Positions 42,760 to 52,035 of a stretch of DNA of 64,000 nt are shown in pieces. Position numbers and translations under genes: made by a program. Origin of the DNA: Alicyclobacillus herbarius DSM 13609 (GTDB lineage: Bacteria > Bacillota > Bacilli > Alicyclobacillales > Alicyclobacillaceae); NCBI RefSeq assembly GCF_000430585.1, contig NZ_AUMH01000019.1, forward strand, positions 1 to 64,000, in the 5' to 3' direction. The notes below the pieces were generated by a model, which saw only the letters and a program-made list of their open reading frames with translations, was not told the origin of the DNA and did no database searches. Every line of letters starts with the position of its first letter. The stretch's first letter is position 1.

Positions 42760-44883
42760 CTATTCGGTGACTGTCAAGGTCGGGCCATCCGAATTCGCGA
42801 ACCACTGGAGAAAGCCCCAGTTGCTCGTGAACAGCCCCACCGGAAAGGTGTATGTTCCTGCAGAGGACGGAGTAAACGTTGCCGTCTCCGTCACCGTTTC
42901 GCCCGGCGCCAATGTCCCGTTTTTCGCAAACTGGGTGACCCATGTACCGTCGCGGTAGACGTATTGGTTCAGTATCCCGTTACTTAGCCAACGCGAATCC
43001 GACGTATTCTTGTATGTCGTGCTAACCGTCACCGGCGTTCCCACCTTGACCGTACTCGCCGATAACATCGTCTTTACCGTCACATCCCCCTGCACAATCG
43101 GGTCTGGCTCTGTCACAGTAAACTGTCCCGCGGATTCATCCGCCAAATACGTAACAACCCCGTCTCTACTGAACGCGAACGCTCTCACCGTATACGTACC
43201 CGGCACGTTCGGCGCCTCCCACGTCATCGTCACCGCACCTGTACAATCCCCCGGATGCAGCGAGACACCGTTGAGCAACTTCCGGCCCACCAGCTCTCCA
43301 GCCGGATTGTAGACCTCCAGGCTTACCGTCGCCCCCCGCAGCTGCGCTCGAACCGCTTTAAATCGCGCCGTAATCGTCTCCGTATAGCTCGGTTTCACCG
43401 TCGGACTGCTCACCGTTGTCGTCGCCGACACCCCCGCGCCATACCCTGCTCCACAATGCCGCGGAGTCAAGATCACCTCTCGCAACGAGTACGGCGGCAG
43501 CTCTACCAACCCGGCATCCTGCAGCCGCTCCGTCTCAATTCCGTGACTCCCCTCGCCGTAGCTAAGCACTGTGGCCCATTCCTCGGCCCGGTACCCCTCC
43601 AGGTGCAGCTTCACATGGTACAAACGGTTTGGGTCTTTGTTAATCAGCAGCACAACCAATTCCCCGTTTGGCAACTTCGCCGCGTGGGCTGCCACCTCAG
43701 CGTCACTGCTGCCAGCTCCGACCAGCGTCGCCCCCGGCCTATCCATCCGTGCCAGTAACTCGTACGCATAGTAACTCGGGAATGGTGTATTCGCCGTCGG
43801 CTCGCTAATACCATCCGCGGACGATCCGTTCGCCAACAGTCCGTAATCTCCAAACGAACTCGACCCGTACAGACCGGGGTCTATATTCGCACCCTGCGAC
43901 GCGGTGACAATCCCGTTGTGCAGGTCCCACCAGTCCACGTTCACGGCGCCCGCCTGGAGCCAATCCGCCATATCATCCGCCAGGAAAAGCGCGTTCACCA
44001 GGCTCGTTGTCTGCTTGCCCGGGTTGGAAGATACGCTGTTGGTTTCCGTGACAAACACCGGGATATGTCCTAACTGCCGCTTCAGCGTATCCATCACCGT
44101 GGCAATCATCTCAGTCGACGCCAGCAACCCAGCATCCGATTCCCCGCCCGGATTCTGTGGATACCAGTGGACAATCCCGAAGTCGGGCTCTGTCCCTAGT
44201 TCCCTTAACTTCGCCAACACGCGAGCATTCCAGGTATCGTCCCCCGTCCCGGGCGCAATCAAATCCACACCAATCTGAATAGACGGATCGACCGCCTTCA
44301 TCGCTTTCATAAACTGACTCGCTTTCTCAGCGTATCCCTCCGGATTGCCGTTGAAATTATGTCCATTCCCCTCCCAGTTGCCGTACAACTCATTGCCGAT
44401 TTCCCAGTACCGGATGTGATAGTCGTGCGTCACGTTCGCATCCTTCACCCAGGCAGCCGCCTCTGCCGCCGTCCCAGTACCCCCATTGACCGTGATAATC
44501 GGCGATGCACCGGTCGCCTCAGTCACGCGCATAAACGCATCAAAACCGCTGTTCGGGTTAGCCCAACCACCAAAATCCACCGTGTTCGTCTGCCAATGAT
44601 ACACATCCGAGGTCGATCCACCCGGATAACGAAGCATCCTGGCCCCAATCTTGCGCAGCATCGACGGCACATCCTTGTCTGTCAGGTGCCCGTCCCAGAC
44701 TGCCGTGTTTACCCCCAGTGCGGTTTTCGGCACCCGCGTTAACGGGGCCGAAGCGTTCACCGTCACCACCGCCTCTTGCGGCGTCGGGCTGTCTGCTCTC
44801 GCCATTCCCCCCGCGACCCAGGATGTCCCCAGGACTAAAGCTGTCACAGCACCACCCTGAAAGGCCCACTTCAAACGACACAT
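42760..44883 (-). CDS. Secreted clan GH-A glycoside hydrolase with two C-terminal sandwich domains
   Basis: Extracellular enzyme of 707 residues. A signal peptide (to about residue 30, ending MARA-DS) precedes a (beta/alpha)8 barrel; the acid/base Glu is in YWEIGNELYG (E165) and the nucleophile in VFVTETNSVSS (E280), spacing and motifs like GH51/GH39 arabinofuranosidases or endoglucanases. A beta domain closes the catalytic module (to about 470), then two Ig-like domains follow (about 475-585 and 590-707), perhaps for wall or polysaccharide binding. ATG 44883 follows GGGAGGG by 8 bases. It probably attacks plant polysaccharide; exact substrate unknown. Confidence 0.85.
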   Translation of the reverse strand: MCRLKWAFQGGAVTALVLGTSWVAGGMARADSPTPQEAVVTVNASAPLTRVPKTALGVNTAVWDGHLTDKDVPSMLRKIGARMLRYPGGSTSDVYHWQTNTVDFGGWANPNSGFDAFMRVTEATGASPIITVNGGTGTAAEAAAWVKDANVTHDYHIRYWEIGNELYGNWEGNGHNFNGNPEGYAEKASQFMKAMKAVDPSIQIGVDLIAPGTGDDTWNARVLAKLRELGTEPDFGIVHWYPQNPGGESDAGLLASTEMIATVMDTLKRQLGHIPVFVTETNSVSSNPGKQTTSLVNALFLADDMADWLQAGAVNVDWWDLHNGIVTASQGANIDPGLYGSSSFGDYGLLANGSSADGISEPTANTPFPSYYAYELLARMDRPGATLVGAGSSDAEVAAHAAKLPNGELVVLLINKDPNRLYHVKLHLEGYRAEEWATVLSYGEGSHGIETERLQDAGLVELPPYSLREVILTPRHCGAGYGAGVSATTTVSSPTVKPSYTETITARFKAVRAQLRGATVSLEVYNPAGELVGRKLLNGVSLHPGDCTGAVTMTWEAPNVPGTYTVRAFAFSRDGVVTYLADESAGQFTVTEPDPIVQGDVTVKTMLSASTVKVGTPVTVSTTYKNTSDSRWLSNGILNQYVYRDGTWVTQFAKNGTLAPGETVTETATFTPSSAGTYTFPVGLFTSNWGFLQWFANSDGPTLTVTE

Positions 44884-45288
44884 CCTCGCGTCCCTCCCAT
44901 GCACGCGTTTTCAGTCCATGGGAGATGGTATCACCCTGCGTAGCTGAAGACATGGTCATATATTCCGTCAATTTGGTTATTTTCCCCCAAATTCACCTAT
45001 CAACGCAGAAACACCCCTACTTCGACATGTTCTCGCCCTCACACGCAACTCCAACAACCACTGACCGGCGGTCCACAAGGCTCCTCTTGCTGTTCTACAA
45101 CGCGGAGCCGTCGTCCTAAGAGGATGTACTGATGTGGCTCGTACATTGGAACGAAGAACGCTCTGCCAAGGTTTCCCAACCACGTAACCGACGTTCGTTC
45201 AAGCATGAAACGAGAGGGCCCCAGGCTTCGGGCCTTCCCGCCCGCATACACCTGCAATCTAAAATCGTAATCGAAAATAAGGCTCCCC
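44884..45288. other. Intergenic region between the glycosidase and rlmH
   Basis: About 405 bases. It includes an AT-rich part (44945-45010) that probably holds the glycosidase promoter (TTGACG near 44968 on the minus strand, no good -10 at normal spacing). Right of it lies the hairpin listed below. No gene is supported. Confidence 0.4.
45210..45237 (-). terminator. Probable terminator of the htrA-rlmH end
   Basis: GAGGGCCC and GGGCCTTC form a GC-rich stem around CAGGCTTC; on the minus strand TCTCGTTTC follows. It lies about 50 bases after the rlmH stop. The U tract is poor. Confidence 0.4.
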
Positions 45289-45768
45289 TTATTTATGATA
45301 CGGTTCCCCCCGCGCAATCCGAATGCCGCGATAGACCTGCTCCAAGAGTACGATTCGGGCTAACTGATGGGGCAAGGTCAGCGGGCCAAAGCTCCAACGC
45401 AAATCCGCCCGTTGCAACACGGTGTCCGCCAACCCGAGCGATCCCCCAATCACAAACACAATACGTCCGTGGCCTCCGGCCGCAAGTTGTTGATATGTCT
45501 GGCTCCACGCCTCCGACGAGAACTGCTTACCCTTACGGTCCAGGGCCACTACTGCATCCCGCGCGCGCAGCCGGCGCTCGATGCGCGCCCCCTCCGCGCG
45601 CAGGACGCGCAACCGCTCGGCCTCCGCGGCATCCTCCCCTGCAGGCTCATCCGCCACCTCTTCCACCTGTATCTGTGCATAACCGGAAAGGCGCTTCACA
45701 TACTCCGCCTCCGCGTCCCGCCAATACCGTTCCTTCAGCTTTCCAACAGCAATCACGCTCATTTGCAC
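45289..45768 (-). CDS. rlmH: 23S rRNA (pseudouridine-1915-N3)-methyltransferase
   Basis: SPOUT-class methyltransferase of 159 residues that methylates pseudouridine 1915 of 23S rRNA in the assembled ribosome. FVIGGSLGLADTVLQRAD (SAM-binding knot), LTLPHQLARIVLLEQVYRGI and the C-terminal RGEPYHK are family signatures. Length equals that of Bacillus homologues with GTG 45768, which has GGGG 8 bases upstream. It follows htrA in the same direction, the arrangement usual in Bacillales near the origin. Confidence 0.95.
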   Translation of the reverse strand: MQMSVIAVGKLKERYWRDAEAEYVKRLSGYAQIQVEEVADEPAGEDAAEAERLRVLRAEGARIERRLRARDAVVALDRKGKQFSSEAWSQTYQQLAAGGHGRIVFVIGGSLGLADTVLQRADLRWSFGPLTLPHQLARIVLLEQVYRGIRIARGEPYHK

Positions 45769-45788
45769 AGCGGTAACCCCACTCGCAT

Positions 45789-47066
45789 TCAGTTAAAGAA
45801 TTCACTCGGAATCGAGAACGGATCGTTCCCGCCCGCGTTCGATTGGCTCGCACCGCCAACCGTCGTATTCGGCGTCTCCATCTTGCCGAGCGTCACCTTG
45901 AAATCCATTTTCTTGTGTCCGCGATACACCGTCAACGTCACGGTCTCACCCGGCTTCGCCTGGAATAGGTAGGTGCGCAGGTCGGGCATCGTCTGCACCG
46001 CGTGCCCGTTAATCGCTACAATCACATCCCCAGGTTTCAGCCCGGACTGCTTGGCCGACTCGGACTGCACCTCCTGGACCAAAATGCCGTAGTCGACCGG
46101 AACATCTGGCCACCACTGCTCCGGAACTGCCCGCAGCGAGTACCCCGAAACTCCGAGCGCTGGGTGCTCCGCGTGCCCGGTTGCCATGATCTCGGCGGCG
46201 ATGGTCTTGACCTCATTCGAAGGAATCGCAAACCCCATCCCTTCCACCGTCGGATCGACAATCTTGCTGCTGTTGATGCCAATCACCAGGCCGTTGATGT
46301 TCAGCAGCGGTCCGCCGCTGTTGCCCGGGTTAATCGCCGCGTCGGTCTGTATCACCGCCTGGTAGTCCAACACCTGCTGGCCATCTGGAGTCTGTACCGG
46401 CATAATCCGCTTCTTCGCGCTCACAATGCCGGCCGTCACTGAGTCCGCAAAGTCCAACCCCATGGGCGATCCGATGGCAATCGCGGGTTCGCCCACCTGA
46501 ATGCTGTCCGAATTCGCAAACTGGGCGGGCTGAATATGACTCACGTACTTAATCGGCACGCGGAGTACGGCGAGATCGGTGAACTCATCGGTACCCACCA
46601 CCTGTGCCGTAACATGCTTGCCTTTTTCGAAGACAACCTCCACCTTCGCGCCGCCATCGACCACGTGATTGTTCGTCACGATATACCCGTACTTGCTGTC
46701 CTTATGAAACAACAGCCCCGTCCCAACATCGTTCGCCTTCAGTTTGGTCTGCTGACTGAAGAAATCGGATACCTCTTTATAGTTGAGCACGCCGACGACC
46801 GCTGGCTTGGCTTTCTTAACGGCCTCCACGATGGCGTCATTCACCGAGACATTCGCCGAAGCAGGCAGTGTCACTGAGCGGTTCTCCGTCGCGGCGTCCG
46901 CCGTCGTGGTTATCACATCCCGGCCCTGCAGGCTGGGATACAGCGCCATCGTCGCGGCAGACCCCACTAACGCAGAAAGGACAACCACGCCCGCCCACCG
47001 CCAAAGCCCGCTTCGCCTATCCTTCCGCTGAGCGTTCCAATCGTCGCTGTCCTTGTAAAAGCCCAT
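45789..47066 (-). CDS. htrA: HtrA/DegP-type membrane serine protease
   Basis: Quality-control protease of 425 residues at the outer face of the membrane. A short cytoplasmic part and one helix (about 25-45) anchor a trypsin-like domain with the triad His in VTNNHVVDGG, Asp in TDLAVLRV and Ser in NPGNSGGPL; a PDZ domain follows (about 305-395; YGILVQEVQSESAKQSGLKP). The last 25 residues are Gly/Asn rich. ATG 47066 opens MGFYKDSDD, the usual start, with AGGG 6 bases upstream; the longer frame lacks similarity. It follows walJ after about 215 bases, the standard end of the wal region. Confidence 0.93.
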   Translation of the reverse strand: MGFYKDSDDWNAQRKDRRSGLWRWAGVVVLSALVGSAATMALYPSLQGRDVITTTADAATENRSVTLPASANVSVNDAIVEAVKKAKPAVVGVLNYKEVSDFFSQQTKLKANDVGTGLLFHKDSKYGYIVTNNHVVDGGAKVEVVFEKGKHVTAQVVGTDEFTDLAVLRVPIKYVSHIQPAQFANSDSIQVGEPAIAIGSPMGLDFADSVTAGIVSAKKRIMPVQTPDGQQVLDYQAVIQTDAAINPGNSGGPLLNINGLVIGINSSKIVDPTVEGMGFAIPSNEVKTIAAEIMATGHAEHPALGVSGYSLRAVPEQWWPDVPVDYGILVQEVQSESAKQSGLKPGDVIVAINGHAVQTMPDLRTYLFQAKPGETVTLTVYRGHKKMDFKVTLGKMETPNTTVGGASQSNAGGNDPFSIPSEFFN

Positions 47067-47150
47067 CTCCGTCCCTGCCTTTCCATGAATCCCAACGCAC
47101 TCTTTCACATCCGCCGATGTTCTGTTAACTCATATGGTACCGAATGCGGA

Positions 47151-47187
47151 GACAAAAGCAAAATCCCGATTCATCTCGTCGGGATTT
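47151..47187 (-). terminator. Terminator of the walRKHIJ operon
   Basis: AAATCCCGA (47161-47169) and TCGGGATTT (47179-47187) form a perfect 9-bp stem; on the minus strand TTTTGCTTTTG follows. CTTTT on the plus side gives it some activity there too. Confidence 0.75.
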
Positions 47188-47280
47188 CTTTTCACGGTCC
47201 AACCTGGAAACGCACAGAAACTCTCCCCGCACCATGCCCGGCGTTCCCTCGGCGTCCATATTATTTTGCCTTCACGACCT

Positions 47281-48123
47281 CTATTCCATGTAAGCGGCCG
47301 ACTGCGCCGGAAACGAAGCCAATTGCCTGAGCGGCGTCGGTCGTTCGCGGCTGGTCCGATGGAGAGTCACGTGCTCATTCACTTCGATTCCCTGTTCGCG
47401 CAAGGTGTTCGCCAGCGTCAATTCCGCCAGCTCAGGCAGGTTATTCTCCTGACTTAGATGGGCCAGGTAAACCTGCGTCGGTTTCTCAGCCAACACGTCC
47501 AACAGCGCATAAGCCGCATCCTCGTTGGACAAGTGTCCTTTATCGCCCAAGATACGCCGCTTCACGCTCCACGGATACCGTCCAGCCCGCAGCATCTCCA
47601 CATCATGATTCGTCTCCAACACGTAGGCATCGCACCCTTGGATAACCGCCTTGATGCCATCGCTCATGTAACCTAAATCCGTCACCACGGCCAGGCTCTC
47701 TCCGCCGGTGTCAAACCGAAAAGCTACCGGTTCCTCCGCATCGTGGGACACGGCAAACGGTGTCACCTTTAGATCGCCAATCACAAACGCTTCACCCGCG
47801 CGCACCGTCTGCCGACGATCCGCATCGGTTAAGTCCGATTCCAACCCGGCCGCTACTTGGTGCCAGGTCCCTTCCGTCGCGTACACCGGGGCCGCGCACG
47901 ACTTCATCACCTGCCGCAGCCCGCGTACGTGATCCACATGCTCATGTGTCACCAACACGGCGTCCAACTCTCCCCAATCGGCGCTCGCCGCCGCGCGCAG
48001 CCGCTCGCGCAGCTGCCGCCCACTAATGCCCGCATCGAGCAAGACCCTCACTTCAGCCGTACGTATGTATAAGGCGTTCCCCGAGCTGCCACTCGCCAGT
48101 ACACTAAACTCCAACAAACGCAT
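47281..48123 (-). CDS. walJ: Metallo-beta-lactamase-fold hydrolase WalJ (YycJ)
   Basis: Two-metal hydrolase of 280 residues, in Bacillales an exonuclease-like protein linked to the WalRK system and DNA repair. The fold opens with FSVLASGSSGNALYI; VLVTHEHVDHVRGL is the HxHxDH metal motif; further ligands lie in AVSHDAEEP, VVTDLGY, ETNHD and LAHLSQENN. ATG 48123 is only two bases from AAGGAGG; the TTG two codons later has a better spacing of 8 bases and may be the true start. Last gene of the wal operon, ending at a strong terminator. Confidence 0.9.
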   Translation of the reverse strand: MRLLEFSVLASGSSGNALYIRTAEVRVLLDAGISGRQLRERLRAAASADWGELDAVLVTHEHVDHVRGLRQVMKSCAAPVYATEGTWHQVAAGLESDLTDADRRQTVRAGEAFVIGDLKVTPFAVSHDAEEPVAFRFDTGGESLAVVTDLGYMSDGIKAVIQGCDAYVLETNHDVEMLRAGRYPWSVKRRILGDKGHLSNEDAAYALLDVLAEKPTQVYLAHLSQENNLPELAELTLANTLREQGIEVNEHVTLHRTSRERPTPLRQLASFPAQSAAYME

Positions 48124-48148
48124 TTCCTCCTTAGGCCGCTCGCGAACG

Positions 48149-48979
48149 TCACATGTTCAACTCGCCCGTAAACGCATTGACATAATAGACTCCAGTGTCT
48201 GTAAGAATCCGCCAGACCGGAAACCAATAGTGGTTCGCACCCGTCGCAGACCCAGACCCGGACGGACTGCTCAAATACCCGAGATCGATTTCTACAATCG
48301 TATTATCCTTTTCTTGTCCAGAATTGTCCACCGCATTCCCTAAGCTGTTCAACGCATCCAGTGCAGAAATAATCGGCTTGGGATTGCTCGTGGCATGGAT
48401 GTCGGTCAGAACCGTCTGCTGGTACCCCGTCATCGCCCCTTTGCCGGACACATCCACCACGATAGTGGCGTCGAAAATCGGGTATTTCCCCCCGTACAAC
48501 TGGTCAAACACCAGCACATCTTGCTCTCCTGCGCCACCGTCGAACGCGTAGGCGCTCCCGCTCGCCATCCGGTCCAAAAGCTGCTCCGGATGCTTGGCAT
48601 CATAAGACACCGGGTGTGTATATTCGACCGTCCAAGACCCCTTCCCCAACGCATTGACTTGGCCGCCTGCTGTTTCCAGGCCGCCATCTTTTGCGCGGTG
48701 CGCCGGCTTGCCGGCAAACGCCGCCTTCGCAGCTTCCGCCAGCGAGACCCCGCCCACTCGAGCAGAAAAGGGCGCCATGTCCGGGCGTTTTGTCGGGACA
48801 CTGGTAGCCAGGCTGAAATTGTGTTCGGCCAAAAGCGTTCGCGTGTTCGCCAACAAATCCGGGTAAGACTCCGCGTACCCGCGCATCTCGGCCCGAGCGG
48901 AAAAGTACTGCCATCCAAGCAGGATGTCTAAGATGAGAAACATGCCAATCAGCCAGGTTTTCGCCGTCTCCCAGTTCAC
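48149..48979 (-). CDS. walI: WalRK regulatory membrane protein YycI (WalI)
   Basis: Single-pass protein of 276 residues: one N-terminal helix (about 8-27, WLIGMFLILDILLGWQYF) and an extracellular domain. With YycH it forms a membrane complex with WalK and tunes its activity. The C-terminal FPVWRILTDTGVYYVNAFTGE is the conserved YycI end. Its ATG overlaps the yycH stop by 4 bases (ATGA). Position in walR-walK-yycH-yycI-walJ supports the call beyond sequence, which diverges fast in this family. Confidence 0.9.
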   Translation of the reverse strand: MNWETAKTWLIGMFLILDILLGWQYFSARAEMRGYAESYPDLLANTRTLLAEHNFSLATSVPTKRPDMAPFSARVGGVSLAEAAKAAFAGKPAHRAKDGGLETAGGQVNALGKGSWTVEYTHPVSYDAKHPEQLLDRMASGSAYAFDGGAGEQDVLVFDQLYGGKYPIFDATIVVDVSGKGAMTGYQQTVLTDIHATSNPKPIISALDALNSLGNAVDNSGQEKDNTIVEIDLGYLSSPSGSGSATGANHYWFPVWRILTDTGVYYVNAFTGELNM

Positions 48980-50268
48980 CCCTGCTTCATCCCTTCCAGA
49001 ACTTGGCCGTCCACGGCATCGATCACGCCGATAACTGCCCCGTTCCGCATCACCTCATAGGCGGGCTCAAGTTCCACCTGATTGTCCCCCTCCGCCACCG
49101 GCCAATACCCGAGCACAGCCGTGAACGCGCGTTTCGGTGCGCGGCCTTGCAGGTGCTGCAACACCTCGCGCAACCTGTCCGCCCCCATCACCCGGACCTC
49201 ATCCTTCATGTTCTCCGCCAATAGGTTTCCGAAGGGCCGTTGATAATGCACCACATGGCCGTTCTCGACCTGCACCTGCTGCGTCCAGTGCGTCCCAAAC
49301 ACTCGAAATCCCGCAAACACAGGTTGCAGTTGGTAGGCATGCACCCCTGGCAGGGAGCGATCATCCGAACTCAGCAAAACCCCATCGTGGGTCGCGCCGC
49401 CGTGCGCACGGATATAAGTCGTAACCGCCTGCAATTCACCGCCATTGCCCGCGGTCGAAGACGTGTTCGGATCGTCAAACGTTAATTCGCCTGTTTCCGT
49501 ATCCCACTGGACGGCGCGCGTCCCGTCGGTCCAAATCACCCTGTGTCGGTTTTCCTGAATCCGGGTCAACGCGTCTGGGTTAACAAAGAAGGAATGCACC
49601 AGCTGCAAAAGCGCAGGCTTGGAGACGACGCACGTGATGCGTGGCATCGTCCGCCCGTGCACAGGCACCAGGGTTTGATTGCCCGCCTCATCCCGCCAAA
49701 CCTGGGCCGGATAATGGGCCGTGGCCAAAGCCACCAGGTGTTGAAAACGGGCGGGATCCACATTCGTTTGAGCGCTGTAGCGGTCACCCCCAAAAATTAC
49801 CGCCAGTTCCACCGGTCCACCCACCACTGCCTGGTACAATTGAATCTCGGACCCTGCAACATCCAGTGGGGAGAGTCGCAAGGCGGGCAGCCAACGGGAT
49901 AAGTCGGTCCGTTCCAACTCCAGGCCAAACGGGAATGTGACACTGGTTGTCGCAGTGCTGGGCGAGGCCGTTTCGTGCCGCAGCCGCTGCGTCTGCAGGC
50001 TCTTGAGGACATCCGTCCACTGCCGGTAATCGGCCGAATCCGGCGGAATCAGGGCTGCCGCGTTTCGCTTTTCGCTGAACACGTCAATCTCCAGCGGCTT
50101 GGTCACCTGGCTGAGCTGTGGATAAGGAGCCCCATGGTGGACCGTCGGCGCGGATAACCCCGGTTCTGGGTCGTTCAGCCACGCCCCGCGCCAGAGCTGG
50201 TAGCTCAAGAGCAGGCTGATGAGGACGAGCAGGATCAACACCCACGTTTTCATACGCTGCACCGTCAT
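48976..50268 (-). CDS. walH: WalRK regulatory membrane protein YycH (WalH)
   Basis: Protein of 430 residues with one N-terminal helix (about 8-26, WVLILLVLISLLLSYQLW) and a large outer domain that modulates WalK together with YycI. The LSYQLWRGAW stretch after the helix and the C-terminal lobe (GYWPVAEGDNQVELEPAYEV, then VIDAVDGQVLEGM) are family features. ATG 50268 overlaps the walK stop by 4 bases, with GGGGGAG upstream. It is longer and more Ala/Gly rich than the Bacillus protein but in the expected place. Confidence 0.9.
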   Translation of the reverse strand: MTVQRMKTWVLILLVLISLLLSYQLWRGAWLNDPEPGLSAPTVHHGAPYPQLSQVTKPLEIDVFSEKRNAAALIPPDSADYRQWTDVLKSLQTQRLRHETASPSTATTSVTFPFGLELERTDLSRWLPALRLSPLDVAGSEIQLYQAVVGGPVELAVIFGGDRYSAQTNVDPARFQHLVALATAHYPAQVWRDEAGNQTLVPVHGRTMPRITCVVSKPALLQLVHSFFVNPDALTRIQENRHRVIWTDGTRAVQWDTETGELTFDDPNTSSTAGNGGELQAVTTYIRAHGGATHDGVLLSSDDRSLPGVHAYQLQPVFAGFRVFGTHWTQQVQVENGHVVHYQRPFGNLLAENMKDEVRVMGADRLREVLQHLQGRAPKRAFTAVLGYWPVAEGDNQVELEPAYEVMRNGAVIGVIDAVDGQVLEGMKQG

Positions 50269-52031
50269 GCCGTCTCCCCCTCTGGCAAGGGCAAGGTCAA
50301 CCACACCTTGGTTCCGCGGCCGAGTTCGCTCTCAATGCCAATCTCCCCGCCGTGCAGGTCGATGATCTCGCGCGCCAGCGCCAATCCTAAACCGGTTCCG
50401 CCGCTGCGGCGCGATCGCGCCTTATCCACGCGGTAAAAACGCTCAAACACGTGCGGTAGGTCCGCCTCCGGGATGCCAATGCCATTGTCCTGGACGAGCA
50501 CACGCAGTTTGTCTTCCTGTTTCGCCGCCGAGACCAACACCACCCCGCCGGCGGCGGTATACTTTAAGGCGTTGCCGATGATGTTGTCAAGCACTCGGTC
50601 CAATAGGTCACGGTCCCCACGAAAGGCGACGTTGGGAACCGGTCTCAAGTGCAAACTGACCCCCTGCCGCTTCGCCTGCATCTCCAACCGCTGACAGGCA
50701 GCGGTCAGCCACTCCGCCGCGTCCAGCCAACCCTCCACGTAGTGAATGCCGCGCGTTTCCAATCCGGACAACTGCAACAAGTCGTGCGTGATGCGGACCA
50801 TCCGTTCGGCCTCTTGCCGACAGACCGCGAGAAACGTGCGCCGCGTCTGGGCATCAAGGTCGTCCTGTTCGGCCAATGCCTCTAGGTACGACTTGATGCT
50901 CGTCAGGGGGGTGCGCAGCTCGTGCGATACATTGGCGACAAAGTCGCGCTGTTTCTGGTACAGCCGCTCCTGTTCGGTGACGTCGCGAATCACCGCCACG
51001 TACCCGTCCGTCTCGTCGCCGCGTTGGATGGCCGTCACGTGCACGTGCAAAAGAGCCCCATCCAATTCCCGCACCCAGTTCCACTCTCCCCCCGGCGCAG
51101 TGAGTGACTCCCTGCACAGCCCCAGCAGTTGGCCCGCGCGCGCCACGTCTTCAGCCCCGCGCGGCAGGCAGCGCAAGGCCGCGTCGTTCGCGAAAACGGG
51201 CTTCAACTGGGAGTCGAACGTCAGCACCCCATCGCCCATGTAGGTAATGATGGCGCGCAGTCGCTCGCGCTCGCGCAGGTTTTCCGACAGCGCCGTCTGC
51301 AGCTTCTCAGCCAAGTCGTTAACCGCATGCCCCAGCTGTCCCAGCTCATCGTCGCTGACAACCTGCACCCGACGGCTGAAATCCCCGTTGGCCATGCGCG
51401 CCGTCTGGCGCGTCACCTCCTGAATCGGGCGAGAGATGGTCCGAGACAAGGCAATTCCCAACAGGACCGTAAAAGCCAGGACAAAAGCGCTGCCGGTGTA
51501 AAAGATGGTTGTCACCTGACGCATGGTCGTATAGGTGTTTTGAATCGACACCACGTCCTCCAGGATGCCGATGAACCGTTTTCCGTCAAACAGGGGCACC
51601 GCCACGGCCAACACATGCTGATGTGCAATGGGGTCGTACCGAACGGTCGAGACGGATTTATGGCCGACCAGGGCCTGCGTCGCGACGGAATCAATGCGTT
51701 TTTGGCCGACGAGGGCACTGCCGGCCGACGTGTCCTCAACCACACCTTTGCTGTTGAGGAGATAAACCGCCCCGCCTTGGGGCTGCGGGAAGGCGGAGAG
51801 CAGGGAGGTTGAATCTGTTCCGGGCTTGTCCGAATTGTGCCTAGGCCCTACGCTCAGCTCCGGCTTGACAATCGCAGCCAACAGCGACGCCTGGCGCTGC
51901 ACACTCCGCATCTCGCCACGTACCAGGGAGGCGTTGAGCGTGCGGACGAAATACGCCCCAATCAGCTGCAAGGTGAACAGCATTAAAAGCAGGTAGATAA
52001 TCACAAACTTCAGGCGTATGCTCCGCCACAT
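50265..52031 (-). CDS. walK: Cell-wall sensor histidine kinase WalK
   Basis: Essential membrane kinase of 588 residues controlling wall metabolism. Order: helix 1 (about 8-30), outer Cache-like domain, helix 2 (about 170-195), HAMP (SRTISRPIQEVTRQT), PAS domain (about 255-365), HisKA with FVANVSHELRTPLTSIKSYL (phosphoacceptor His), and HATPase with DNIIGNALKYT, DNGIGIP and GGTGLGL. All kinase boxes are intact. ATG 52031 has GGAGG 7 bases upstream, 4 bases after walR; an upstream ATG lacks a site and would overlap walR. Confidence 0.96.
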   Translation of the reverse strand: MWRSIRLKFVIIYLLLMLFTLQLIGAYFVRTLNASLVRGEMRSVQRQASLLAAIVKPELSVGPRHNSDKPGTDSTSLLSAFPQPQGGAVYLLNSKGVVEDTSAGSALVGQKRIDSVATQALVGHKSVSTVRYDPIAHQHVLAVAVPLFDGKRFIGILEDVVSIQNTYTTMRQVTTIFYTGSAFVLAFTVLLGIALSRTISRPIQEVTRQTARMANGDFSRRVQVVSDDELGQLGHAVNDLAEKLQTALSENLRERERLRAIITYMGDGVLTFDSQLKPVFANDAALRCLPRGAEDVARAGQLLGLCRESLTAPGGEWNWVRELDGALLHVHVTAIQRGDETDGYVAVIRDVTEQERLYQKQRDFVANVSHELRTPLTSIKSYLEALAEQDDLDAQTRRTFLAVCRQEAERMVRITHDLLQLSGLETRGIHYVEGWLDAAEWLTAACQRLEMQAKRQGVSLHLRPVPNVAFRGDRDLLDRVLDNIIGNALKYTAAGGVVLVSAAKQEDKLRVLVQDNGIGIPEADLPHVFERFYRVDKARSRRSGGTGLGLALAREIIDLHGGEIGIESELGRGTKVWLTLPLPEGETA

Positions 52032-52035
52032 GCGC

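Noticed and set aside
43255-43758. Plus-strand frames antisense to the glycosidase
   Set aside because: Arg/His-rich shadow; the minus-strand frame has signal peptide and catalytic motifs.
45132-45776. 214-codon plus-strand frame
   Set aside because: Overlaps rlmH in antisense and ends in low-complexity Pro/Arg sequence; no start signal.
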